From CBDCWO01 sp965223405 (GTDB lineage Bacteria; Bacteroidota; Bacteroidia; Chitinophagales; Saprospiraceae), in the NCBI GenBank assembly GCA_965223405.1, contig CBDCWO010000006.1, positions 5,828,001-5,892,000 on the forward strand: a DNA stretch of 64,000 nt. The letters run 5' to 3'. The notes under the pieces were generated by a model, which was not told the origin of the DNA, made no database searches, and saw only the letters and a list, made by a program, of their open reading frames with translations. The position numbers were made by a program, and so were the translations under genes. Of this stretch, positions 45,905-54,415 are shown one piece after another (position 1 is the stretch's first letter; every line of letters starts with the position of its first letter).

Positions 45905-47113
45905 TTATCTTTTGCGTTTTTTACGATACGGCTTGGATTTTTTTGATTTGGATCCTTGATATTTTGAACTGATTTGTGTTGGTGGAATTTCTTTGGGAAG
46001 ACGAAGTTCAAAGACTTTTTTCTCCATTAAGTGTTCCAAAGCTTTTAATTTCCGCAGATCTTTTTTCATTACAAAAGTTAGGGCTGTACCCGTGCTATCA
46101 GCACGTGCGGTTCGACCGATGCGATGAATATAATCCTCCGGATCACCGGGCATATCGTAATTGATCACCAAATTGATGTCTTTTACATCGATTCCTCTTG
46201 ATAAAATATCGGTGGCGACCAGAATTGAAATTTCTCCATTCTTAAATTTCAACAAAGTGGAATTTCGTTGTTGTTGATCCAGGTCGGAGTGAATGTCCTC
46301 CGCATTTAATTTACCTTTCTTCAATAGAGAAGTGACTTCTTTAGTATTGCTTTTAGTACGGCAGAAAATAAGAATACGTTTGTTGCGTGCAGAATCTTTA
46401 TAAAGCAGATGTTTCAACAAAGGTAACTTTTGATCTTCTTCCACTTTGTATATTCCCTGTACTACACCTTCAGTAGGCTTTGATACCGCAATGCTTATGT
46501 ACTCTGGGTCGGAAAGGATCTGGTTGGCAAATTTTCTGATTTTAGCAGGCATGGTTGCTGAGAACATTAAAGTTTGACGTTTTTGAGGAAGATGATCGAT
46601 GATTTTCAGTATATCATTAACAAATCCCATGTCCAGCATGCGATCTGCCTCATCCAGGATCAGATGTTGAAGATTATCCATTTTCACATACTTCATACCC
46701 AGATGGGCAATCAATCTGCCCGGAGTCGCGATGATTATATTGGCGCCCGCTGTAAGTGCTTTCTTTTCCTGGCTGAATTCTTCCCCTCCCCGGCCCCCAT
46801 AAATTGCCAAAAAATTAACACCGGTGAAATACGCAAATCCCTCCAGGCTTTGTTCGATCTGTATGGCTAATTCCCTGGTAGGCACAATAATAAGCGTATT
46901 TAAATGGGGAGAGGGATCTTTAATTAATCTGTTTAAAATGGGTAGAATAAATGCGGCCGTTTTGCCGGTACCCGTCTGTGCACAGGCGATCAGGTCTTTG
47001 CCCTGCATAATAGAAGGAATGGCCTTTTCCTGGATCGGAGTTGCTCGGGCAAACCCCATCGCATCTAAACCTTCAAGTAAAGAATCTTCTAAATTGAGTT
47101 CACTAAAGTTCAA
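45905..47113 (-). CDS. rhlE: DEAD-box ATP-dependent RNA helicase
   Basis: The 402-residue helicase contains Q motif (FARATPIQ, 21-28), AQTGTGKT (45-52), PTRELA (78-83), DEAD (154-157), SAT (185-187), RGIDV and HRIGRTAR, and ends in a short basic tail (KSKKSKPYRKKRKR). This matches RhlE-type helicases that remodel ribosomal and mRNA structures, often cold-induced. The start is TTG at 47113, the only start giving the family N-terminus; no in-frame ATG exists before an upstream stop. Confidence 0.93.
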   Translation of the reverse strand: MNFSELNLEDSLLEGLDAMGFARATPIQEKAIPSIMQGKDLIACAQTGTGKTAAFILPILNRLIKDPSPHLNTLIIVPTRELAIQIEQSLEGFAYFTGVNFLAIYGGRGGEEFSQEKKALTAGANIIIATPGRLIAHLGMKYVKMDNLQHLILDEADRMLDMGFVNDILKIIDHLPQKRQTLMFSATMPAKIRKFANQILSDPEYISIAVSKPTEGVVQGIYKVEEDQKLPLLKHLLYKDSARNKRILIFCRTKSNTKEVTSLLKKGKLNAEDIHSDLDQQQRNSTLLKFKNGEISILVATDILSRGIDVKDINLVINYDMPGDPEDYIHRIGRTARADSTGTALTFVMKKDLRKLKALEHLMEKKVFELRLPKEIPPTQISSKYQGSKSKKSKPYRKKRKR

Positions 47114-47163
47114 AATCGGTCCAAGTTTTTAAATGACTTCTATTAAAGATTGGGATTTAGCTA

Positions 47164-47171
47164 CAAATGTA
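47164..47171 (-). promoter_or_regulatory. Predicted -7 box (TACATTTG) for rhlE
   Basis: The minus-strand sequence TACATTTG fits TAnnTTTG. It lies about 51 bp upstream of the rhlE start, giving a leader of roughly 45 nt. No clear -33 element. Confidence 0.45.
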
Positions 47172-47228
47172 TTTAAAAAATAATTAAAGTAAGGAATTAA
47201 AGGAAGGGATCGGGGATCGGGTGTGGGT

Positions 47229-47294
47229 GATCGGTTGTCGGCTTTGCCCACTGTAGCTCTGGGTGTAAGTCGGTAATCGGGTGTCGGGTTTCAG
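47229..47294. repeat. Inverted copy of the 40417-40480 repeat segment
   Basis: The reverse complement reads CCTGAAACCCGACACCC, then ACTTACACCCAGAGCTACAG and GGGCAAAGCCGA, close to 40419-40474. It is about 6.8 kb from its partner and in opposite orientation. Confidence 0.8.
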
Positions 47295-47580
47295 GTTGTA
47301 GATGCCTAAATGTAGATGCCTAAATAAGGTTGACCGTTTTTCAATTTTTTTTTTATGGGGAATTGTGTAACTGTGGAATTGTTTAAATGATTGAAATATG
47401 TTTTTAGGAAAATTGAAACCGAATTAAGCGAAAGGCTAACGGCCAACGACTAAAAGCCATCGTGAATCCCATTAATCCTATTCTAACTTTTGAACACGAT
47501 TGGACATGATTAAACAGGATATTCAGGATTCCATCTTCCTATGCAATCCAATCCTGGTGTATTCATGCAAGGGTTTTATG

Positions 47581-47662
47581 GGTGTCGAATGACCCGAGAA
47601 TTATTGAGTAACAAAGTCTGTTTTCTGACATCTGTCTTCTAACTTCTTGTGTCAGGGTATCA
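47581..47662. repeat. Inverted copy of part of the 143-bp unit
   Basis: On the minus strand this holds AGAAGTTAGAAGACAGATGT, AAAACAGACTTT, CTCAATAATTCT and GGGTCATTCGACACCC, matching in order the blocks of the tandem units at 40.0-40.4 kb. About 80 bp is shared, with scattered differences. Confidence 0.85.
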
Positions 47663-47917
47663 TTTTAAAAGTAGGGCACAAACTTGAAACTGGGATTTTC
47701 CCCTTGAGGGGGCAGGGGGTGGAATTTCGAATAAAAAATAATGAATGGATGATTGATAATTCGCAATTTCAATAACAATATCAATAGCAAAAAACCATAT
47801 GATTCAAGAACATAAAGTGATAATGTCTGACTTCTGTCATCTGATTTCTATCTTCTCGTTCTACGAATAAAAAAACAACATTTTGGTGCTACTTAAGGAT
47901 AATTATGAGTAAATATT

Positions 47918-47925
47918 TACTTTTG
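47918..47925 (+). promoter_or_regulatory. Predicted -7 box (TACTTTTG) of ffs
   Basis: TACTTTTG is an exact TAnnTTTG match. It ends 4-5 bp before the predicted 5' end of the SRP RNA, the correct spacing for a -7 element. No TTTG stands at the usual -33 distance. Confidence 0.6.
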
Positions 47926-47929
47926 CGGC

Positions 47930-48021
47930 GTGAGGGTCATACGACCAGCTCCTTTCGAACTCCCCCAGGGCGGAAACGCAGCAAGGGTAGAAAGTTGTAG
48001 CGGTGCGATATGATTCCTCAC
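47930..48021 (+). ncRNA. ffs: Signal recognition particle RNA (4.5S/ffs)
   Basis: A 92-nt small SRP RNA. The ends GTGAGGGTCATA (47930-47941) and TATGATTCCTCAC (48009-48021) pair to form the closing helix. The conserved domain IV core is seen in the middle: CCCCAGGGC, GGAAAC tetraloop and GCAGCAAGGG (about 47962-47988), which binds Ffh. A run of eight T (48023-48030) follows as terminator. It mediates cotranslational targeting of membrane proteins. It sits in a repeat-rich intergenic zone. Confidence 0.9.
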
Positions 48022-48032
48022 ATTTTTTTTAG

Positions 48033-48060
48033 TAATGAGTATTGAGTAGTGAGTATTGAG
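48033..48060. repeat. Short direct repeat
   Basis: Two 14-bp units, TAATGAGTATTGAG (48033-48046) and TAGTGAGTATTGAG (48047-48060), directly after the ffs terminator. One base differs. Confidence 0.8.
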
Positions 48061-48254
48061 ATTTGTAGATGACTGAGATCAAATTGTCATTAGTTAGTTA
48101 CTGATAGTCTATAAAAAAAACTTCAATTTGGCCTTTAGGCACTAAATCGTGAGAAATGAATAATTAATTAAATATCTGTCAACTTATTGCGCACAACTAT
48201 CATCGCCAATAGCCAACCAGCTAAAAGCCAATAACGAACACGCCAAAAGCCCTC

Positions 48255-48849
48255 TCACTCCCTGGTCTTTCCACTAAACACGCTCACCTTTGGATTAATT
48301 GGATTTCCGGAGGCTCGACGATAACTCACGATCTGACCGGTGTGATATATGGCATCAGCGATCATACCATTCAAAAGATTCCAGAACGGGAATTCCGATG
48401 TCCTTTCACCTCGCTTAAATACAATCATCATCTCCTCCAATCCTCCTGGTCCGCTAGATTTCAGCAGATCACTGGCCTGCTTGATGTTTTCAAGAGTGGC
48501 TTGGCGTTTTTCTGCAAAGGAAAGCTCAGGTCTATCCGGTGCACTCGAAATCGGTTCTTTTTTTACCGTCAGAGCAATGGATCTTGACAACATAATATGC
48601 CCCATCCAAAGTGGTCCTGCTGTCTTCGCTAATTCGGTATTCCAAATCCTTCTCGGTCAGGCCCTCGGTAGCCCAGAAGTAGCGATACCCAAGACCATCA
48701 ATCAGTCTGGCTGCCACATTTTCTGGAGTATAAGCCTCCGGATAATCCGGTATCTGGTAGTAGGGTAATGAACCTTTATCGCTGGAATTTTGCGAGAAGG
48801 TCAAATTTAAGCTGATTAAAACCATGAGTGTAGAAAATGAAAATTTCAT
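48255..48849 (-). pseudogene. Frameshifted DinB-like (DUF1572-type) protein
   Basis: Two overlapping frames together encode one DinB-superfamily protein of about 195 residues. The first (start ATG 48849) has a signal peptide and the N-terminal helices, ending usefully near EDSRTT; the second continues with LWMGHIMLSRSIAL and ends with IADAIYHTGQIVSYRRASG, the family's C-terminal metal-site His region. The switch lies around 48600-48625. Either the gene is broken or there is a sequencing error; both frames keep good coding character. DinB-like proteins are metal-dependent four-helix bundles. Confidence 0.75.
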
Positions 48850-48887
48850 CAAATGCAATTTTGCTTAAATTTAGGTAAATCTGCTAA

Positions 48888-50070
48888 CTATTCAGGGTTC
48901 TTTTCCCTTTAGTCAAAAGTAAAGTATTAATTTGATTTAGCATCATCTTGAATAGAATAGGGTTTGAACCGTTTGTTGGTAAAGTAGTATTCTCAAATTT
49001 AGGACCAGGTGTCAAAGTAGTATACAAATAATCTTTCCCCGGTGGATATATGGGATGCGATTCACTGGAGATTCTAACAAAGATTCAAAGAATTGTATCT
49101 TAATTGGAGTATAATTTAGATCGCCCGAAATAATATTGTAAATGCCTACGTAGTACTTTTGCTGCAAAGAAAATGAAAATAACACTCTCTGCGTATCTAT
49201 AAATATGATATTTACTCCAAAAATGGCTTATCTTTTGTGAGTCGTTCTCTGAGATCGATAATCTTTACAGTTAAGTATTAATGTGGTATTCTCAGCTCAC
49301 CATGATCAAAAATAATCGTTGGTACAAATTGATCCTTTTCGTATTTATAAATAGTATCGTTAAGATAATTTTGATAGTAAAGTCCGCTTGATGATGAGTA
49401 TATACAAATACCTGATCCACTTCAATTCTGTATCTAGACCCTCTATCTTCACCAATATATTTGTCAACTTCATATGCAAATTGACGGCCAGATATGTTCA
49501 TCATTGAATCAATAATATAAATATCAAAGTGCTCTTCCTGATTGTTAATTATATTGATTTTTTTATTGGTAAAGGCAATAATCTCATTAGATTGGGTAAC
49601 AACAAAATCTTCGAATCTTAAAGGAGGAAAAATTGGATTTTGATATTTTCCATATAGATCATAACAGTGGATTGCCAAATTCCTATCATCATTTATATAA
49701 ATCATTTTTTGAGATTCTGAAATAAAAACACTCGTAATCTCTGCATAGGTTGTTGGTCCTGGAGTTATCTTAAATAAGAATTCACCATTCCTAGAAAAAC
49801 AGAAAATTGAATGTTAATAGTTTTTCAACTATGTATAATCGATTTCCAATTCCCATATTTCTCTTATTTCTCCAATAATACTCTCTTCGTTTGTTCAAGT
49901 ATTATGGTATCAATTTGGCTAAATAATTCTTAATACCATCTAATATCAGGATTTTCTACTTCATCTACTCCAATTTTGATCGCATTTGGATATTGATTTA
50001 TTTCTGAGTTCTCTACACAACAGAAAAATAATGAGCAAACTATGATTAATATTATTGATATTTTATTCAC
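48888..50070 (-). pseudogene. Decayed 6-bladed beta-propeller lipoprotein
   Basis: Traces of a single gene are spread over all three minus-strand frames with several stops and shifts. From GTG 50070 one reads a lipoprotein signal (ILIIVCSLFFCC), then NPDIRWY and a stop. Further down come FSRNGEFLFKI, the longest open piece (49292-49705, with MIYINDDRNLAIHCYDLYGKY) and a final open segment with YTTLTPGPKF and SNPILFK before a stop at 48888. The order and spacing match the 6-bladed beta-propeller family common in Bacteroidetes. The 137-aa ORF on its own is a fragment. Confidence 0.7.
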
Positions 50071-50135
50071 CTAACATCGTTTTCCGTCTGTGTAAAGCTA
50101 ATCAAATTTGGCTACCTACTCCCAAAGCGTAAGCT

Positions 50136-51872
50136 CTATTGCAAAATAATAATGCGATGGGTTTTGAATCCTACTTTGGATTGTACAGCGATAAGATAAA
50201 TGCCGGGCTTCACACCCTCGAAATCCACGTAGTGTCGGTTGAGACCACTTTCGAATTTCGATTGTGGCTTTAATAATTTAATTTCCTGACCCGCGATATT
50301 CGCCAGAGAAATACGCCCTTCGATCGGTTGATCCAATTTGAATTGAACGGTCGTGCCTTGAGAAGCCGGATTGGGAAACACCTTGAATTCATCCAATCGT
50401 AATGTAGAACGGCACGCTTCAAAATAATTGCAGTTCGTTGGATTTTGTGAATCTGACTTTGCTCCCGACACTAGTTCAAATTCAGATTTGAGGTCAGCAC
50501 TTAAATTCGGAGGAAGGAGAGCAAAAAGCTCCTCCGAAGGCTTGTACCAAAAGATTTTGTCGGCATTCAAAACATTGGGATAATTCTTTTGCTTAAATAC
50601 AATCGGCACCAAATACTCAATTTGTTGCATAAAGTAGGAATCTGATAGCTTATTTTCCGGATCCCCTTTACATCTCATCTTAAAACATTGCTGGCCAAAT
50701 TCATCGGATACAAAGACGAATGAAATTGGTGCAATATTATTCGGAATACTGTCATGGAAAGTTGCAGAAACACCTCCCTTTTTAAATCCGAGAGTTAAAT
50801 TGTCATCACATAGGTTTGCGGTAATCTTGATGGATTGGTTTTCAATCCTAAAACCTAATTTTTCCAAATCCTCCAGCGCTAAGTTAATCTCTGGAATCTT
50901 AGTGACCAATCGATCCGGGTGGTATTTAATCAGGTCTGGGATCTCTGAAGAACGTTTCTTCCTTTTTATTTGATTGTATGTGATTTCCAAATGGCTATAT
51001 CGGTTTGGAAGAGAGCTAAAAAATTTGGTAGTTGGCGTAAACCAAAAAATCTTATCGTTGTCACCATATTTTAGTTGACTTTGACGGATATGGACGGGAA
51101 CTAATGTATCATTGATTGAGGGAAATTGTGAATATTTACCGGTTAATATTGATGAAGGCGTGTATAGCATATTACTAATCGCTACCGGATAAAAATCCAA
51201 ATTCGATGGTGCCTCCTTTTTGTTAAATTGATTTTTAAAGCGGATCAAGCTGGTAATTTCTCCTACTGCCCCTTTTTCATTTTTCTCATATCTGGCATGA
51301 AAATAGATCCTTTCACCACGGTAATAATTATGGTAGTAGATACCGGTTGAATCAACTAAAAAGCCAAGATTCCTTAATTCCTGGTCCGAGAGTTCAATGA
51401 TCAAAGCTTTTCCGTCCTTCAGGGTGTCTATTCTGTCATTAGTTTCTCTTTGAAAATGACTCTTGCCCCCTTCAACTTTCGTTTCGGTTGAGGTTGGAAT
51501 GACCTTCTTTTGATCAGCTTGTGGAATAGGAAGATCAGCGGAAGTAATCTCCAAGCGTTCTTCAGCTGTATTCTGATCTAAGGTAAGATCTGGTTCCAAG
51601 TGCTCGGTCCCAATAGTTGAAACCTCTTCCGAAATCAAGTGTGGATGGTCGGGATTCGTCCAGAAAAAAATAAAATAGGTCAGAGTAATGATGCTTATTG
51701 TGGTCATGATAATGATTTTTAAATTGTGCTTTTTGAATTTATTTGTCCAGGATTTGGATGGCAGCCCTTTGTCTACTAATTCGGAAACTTCTGTAAAGGA
51801 CATATACTCAGGCAATTCCTTCATCTGTTTAAACCATTCATTGATGTTTTCTTCGGTATAATTATTTTTCAT
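50136..51872 (-). CDS. Membrane-anchored sigma-factor partner with internal duplication and T9SS tail
   Basis: A 578-residue protein with a short cytoplasmic N-terminus (1-50), one transmembrane helix (about 51-71), a polar linker, two homologous modules and a C-terminal T9SS-like domain (499-578, FPNPAS ... GIYLIAVQS). The modules share ELRNLGF/DLEKLGF starts (165-171 and 335-341) and DKIFWFTP / DKIFWYKP ends (273-280 and 438-445). It lies 17 bp downstream of the ECF sigma gene, the usual place of an anti-sigma factor, though no zinc-finger motif is present. Role as anti-sigma is inference. Confidence 0.8.
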   Translation of the reverse strand: MKNNYTEENINEWFKQMKELPEYMSFTEVSELVDKGLPSKSWTNKFKKHNLKIIIMTTISIITLTYFIFFWTNPDHPHLISEEVSTIGTEHLEPDLTLDQNTAEERLEITSADLPIPQADQKKVIPTSTETKVEGGKSHFQRETNDRIDTLKDGKALIIELSDQELRNLGFLVDSTGIYYHNYYRGERIYFHARYEKNEKGAVGEITSLIRFKNQFNKKEAPSNLDFYPVAISNMLYTPSSILTGKYSQFPSINDTLVPVHIRQSQLKYGDNDKIFWFTPTTKFFSSLPNRYSHLEITYNQIKRKKRSSEIPDLIKYHPDRLVTKIPEINLALEDLEKLGFRIENQSIKITANLCDDNLTLGFKKGGVSATFHDSIPNNIAPISFVFVSDEFGQQCFKMRCKGDPENKLSDSYFMQQIEYLVPIVFKQKNYPNVLNADKIFWYKPSEELFALLPPNLSADLKSEFELVSGAKSDSQNPTNCNYFEACRSTLRLDEFKVFPNPASQGTTVQFKLDQPIEGRISLANIAGQEIKLLKPQSKFESGLNRHYVDFEGVKPGIYLIAVQSKVGFKTHRIIILQ

Positions 51873-51889
51873 TTTTTCAAATTAAAGAT

Positions 51890-52411
51890 TTAAGAAGATC
51901 TGATAAGATTGGACGTTGCAGAAGCATTGATGGCCTCCTTCAATTGCTCTCTACCCCGTTTGAGCCTTTGTTTTACAGCTGATAAACTGCATCCCTGAAT
52001 TTTACTAATCGTGTCTAATGATTGATCCGCGATGTGAAATAGGATGATCGCTTGGGACATTTTTTCCGGTAATTCCAACATTTTATCATAGATCAAACTT
52101 ATTTCAGTTATCACTTCAGCATTGTTTTTACCATCGGAAAGATGATTGATTTCTTCGTGAGAAAATTTGGCGCTGAATTTCATTCGCCGGGTTTTCATTT
52201 TTTGCAAGTTACAGGCTACCCCAAAGGCAAAAGCTTTAAAAGAGTTTTTATCCTTGATTTTATCCCATTTTTCCAAAACCACCAGAATGGTCTCGCTGAG
52301 TAGATCTTTGGCGTCTTCCGCATTCCCGGATATAATCCTGCAATACGTGCTTAGTGCAGGATGAATCTCTTTATATTGTTGTAAAAACTTTTTTTTGATC
52401 TCTTTATCCAA
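51890..52411 (-). CDS. ECF-type RNA polymerase sigma factor
   Basis: A 173-residue sigma-70 family protein with region 2 (about 20-90, AEDAKDLLSETILVVLEKW) and region 4 helix-turn-helix (about 110-165, LPEKMSQAIILFHIADQSLDTISKIQGCSLSAVKQRLKRG). The start is TTG at 52411; upstream the frame meets a stop after ten codons without an ATG. It is followed 17 bp later by a membrane protein, presumably its regulator. Target genes cannot be inferred from the window. Confidence 0.92.
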   Translation of the reverse strand: MDKEIKKKFLQQYKEIHPALSTYCRIISGNAEDAKDLLSETILVVLEKWDKIKDKNSFKAFAFGVACNLQKMKTRRMKFSAKFSHEEINHLSDGKNNAEVITEISLIYDKMLELPEKMSQAIILFHIADQSLDTISKIQGCSLSAVKQRLKRGREQLKEAINASATSNLIRSS

Positions 52412-52636
52412 AGTATGCTGTTTGTATTGACAATTAGGTTATGAAACGTTTTGATTATTTCCATCGGAACCTATTGGCTGACACACTATGTTATCATAAT
52501 TGATCATCAAATAGGTCATAATTATGTTGCCTGAGCAGGTTCAAAAGTTACATTTTTGTAATGAAGTTGTCTAAAATTTTATGTAATTTCCAATAATTGT
52601 AAGGTTCTATAATTTCAAAAACTTATTGTCAGAATT

Positions 52637-53131
52637 ATGCAAACACTCGTATCGGAACGGCTGCAATTTGATAAAATTACCAAATCCGACTATCCAGAAT
52701 TTCAAAGCTGGTATAGTAATGAACAGATCATGAAATTTATAACCGGTCGATCTTTATCACCCAATGAGATATTGAAAAAATTTAGAAAAGTAATCGATGA
52801 AAATTTGCAAGAGCAGCACTTGGGTTGGTGGTCTGTTCGACTGCAATCAACAGGTGAGTTCATCGGTATTGCCAAATTGGTAAGGGAAGATAAAACCTGT
52901 ATTGAAATCGGTTATGGCCTTTTACCTGAATACTGGGGACAAGGATACACCACAGAAATGGTCAGCGCCTTGATTCTCTATGCTAGTGAAATTCCTCAAG
53001 TCGAGGAATTGGTGGCTATGGTAGATTCTCAAAACACAGCTTCGGTAAAAATTTTAACCCGTTTCAAATTTGCACCGAGAGACTCAGATAGTAAGCAGAT
53101 GACTTATTTTCTTAAAATGAAAGAAGATTAA
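52637..53131 (+). CDS. GNAT family N-acetyltransferase (RimJ/RimL-like)
   Basis: A 164-residue acetyltransferase of the Rim type: L.SERL.F N-terminus, IGYGLLPEYWGQGYTTEMVSAL (about 94-115) forming the acetyl-CoA loop, and VDSQNTASVKILTRFKF (about 134-150). Members acetylate ribosomal protein termini or small amines; the substrate is unknown. It is monocistronic and divergent from the sigma factor gene. Confidence 0.9.
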   Translation: MQTLVSERLQFDKITKSDYPEFQSWYSNEQIMKFITGRSLSPNEILKKFRKVIDENLQEQHLGWWSVRLQSTGEFIGIAKLVREDKTCIEIGYGLLPEYWGQGYTTEMVSALILYASEIPQVEELVAMVDSQNTASVKILTRFKFAPRDSDSKQMTYFLKMKED

Positions 53132-53566
53132 GATTAGGTACTTTGGTACCACTTTACCGCAAATTGTCAAAATTAGTTGTTGTTCATCTTCCCAAACAAA
53201 ATTAAATAGGTGAACGTAATCCTGAAATTTGATTGCAAATTCTCAGATTCAGCAAATGGTACCAAAGTCTAAAGTATTATAAGGATTTATACCACCACGT
53301 TTTGGGGTTCCATGGTTGTAGTTATTTCGGAATTTCAATTTTACGTCTTATTTATTTCAGCCTAAAACTTATAAACAATATTGCAGAACCTGATTGGCAA
53401 GTCTATTGGTAGACCAAAATTATTTGATCTTCAAAGGGTCATGACATCTTGGTTAGAAAAAATCATGAGTGATATCAAAAATATATGGCATGCAACCCTT
53501 GATGATTGTTAATATCATTATTTTTGCGAATTGTAAGCTGGATTAATGAATAGAAATGGGAACCAA
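53132..53566. other. Intergenic region with a 12-bp inverted repeat
   Basis: This 435-bp stretch has no gene. ACTTTGGTACCA (53140-53151) and TGGTACCAAAGT (53257-53268) are exact inverted partners about 105 bp apart, each holding a GGTACC palindrome. Their significance is unclear. The remainder is A+T-rich without clear signals. Confidence 0.6.
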
Positions 53567-54211
53567 TTACTTTTTGGCAACCAAGTGTGATTTCATTCTG
53601 ACAGAGTAAAATTCATCACCCTCATCGTAGTCAATCCCAAGTTCCTTAGAATATATCTGAGGGTCTGAGTTACAATTGTTATTTGGTTCAAAATCCACAG
53701 AATAAAAGCCTCCAGGAGTATTATCCTCAATATAAACCGTCCTGAAAAAACAATTTGTTAAGCTTTTATAATTATCGTTAATGGATAAGCAGTAAATTAA
53801 ATATTCCGGATCGAAGTAAAAATAAATAAAGGTTCCATCTGTTTCGTATGCCCAGTAGTGTTCAGAATTTTCTTCACCGGTAAATTCGTACAAGTGATCG
53901 ATCACAACAAATGCTGAATCTTCACTTAAAAGGATCACCTCAACAGGTACAAAATACCTTGTAATCAATGCATTAATTTCCAAGGAGTCTTCAGAATCTT
54001 CTGCTAACAGGTCCCAGGGCAGAGCCACATTGGATTTTACAATTTCCGATCCTTGAAATCCGCTTGCAGAATATTCTCTAACTTTATTAAGGTTAATCTC
54101 CAATTGCTCTGTAGATTCCAGCACAAAGTGGATTGGGAAAACCACAGGATTGTCCTTATTGCACGAAATGTATAGAGTTAGGGCAATAATTAAAAGGAGT
54201 GCATTCTTCAT
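53567..54211 (-). CDS. Lipoprotein of unknown function
   Basis: A 214-residue lipoprotein (lipobox YISC, Cys17) whose mature part is acidic, with many Glu, Asp and Asn and two Cys pairs. No known domain is evident. It is monocistronic between convergent and divergent neighbours. I do not recognise the family. Confidence 0.75.
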   Translation of the reverse strand: MKNALLLIIALTLYISCNKDNPVVFPIHFVLESTEQLEINLNKVREYSASGFQGSEIVKSNVALPWDLLAEDSEDSLEINALITRYFVPVEVILLSEDSAFVVIDHLYEFTGEENSEHYWAYETDGTFIYFYFDPEYLIYCLSINDNYKSLTNCFFRTVYIEDNTPGGFYSVDFEPNNNCNSDPQIYSKELGIDYDEGDEFYSVRMKSHLVAKK

Positions 54212-54415
54212 AGTAGTTGCTTTAATATTTACTTTTAATACTAATCACAAAACTATGAATTGAAATTGATATTAACTCTATTTCGCTTGTGATCCATATC
54301 ATCTTGTGACTAATGAATACCAATTAATGTTGATTTAGTCTATTGGTATTTCTCCTTCCGATCATCTTATCAATTTATATTGATAATTATCCTATCTTGA
54401 TTAAAACTCTTAGCG

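Larger units (their letters stand above)
47114..47929. other. Repeat-rich intergenic region
   Basis: This 816-bp stretch between rhlE and ffs holds no gene. It contains inverted copies of the 40.4-kb repeat segments (47229-47294, 47581-47662, and a weak one near 47825-47860), the phrase CTAACGGCCAACGACTAAAAGCC (47430-47452), which recurs loosely at 48205-48230, and a G/C-rich hairpin CCCCTTGAGGGG at 47700-47711. Confidence 0.8.

Noticed and set aside
49292..49705. Intact 137-aa gene
   Set aside because: It is one open fragment of a longer decayed beta-propeller gene whose other parts are readable on both sides in other frames.
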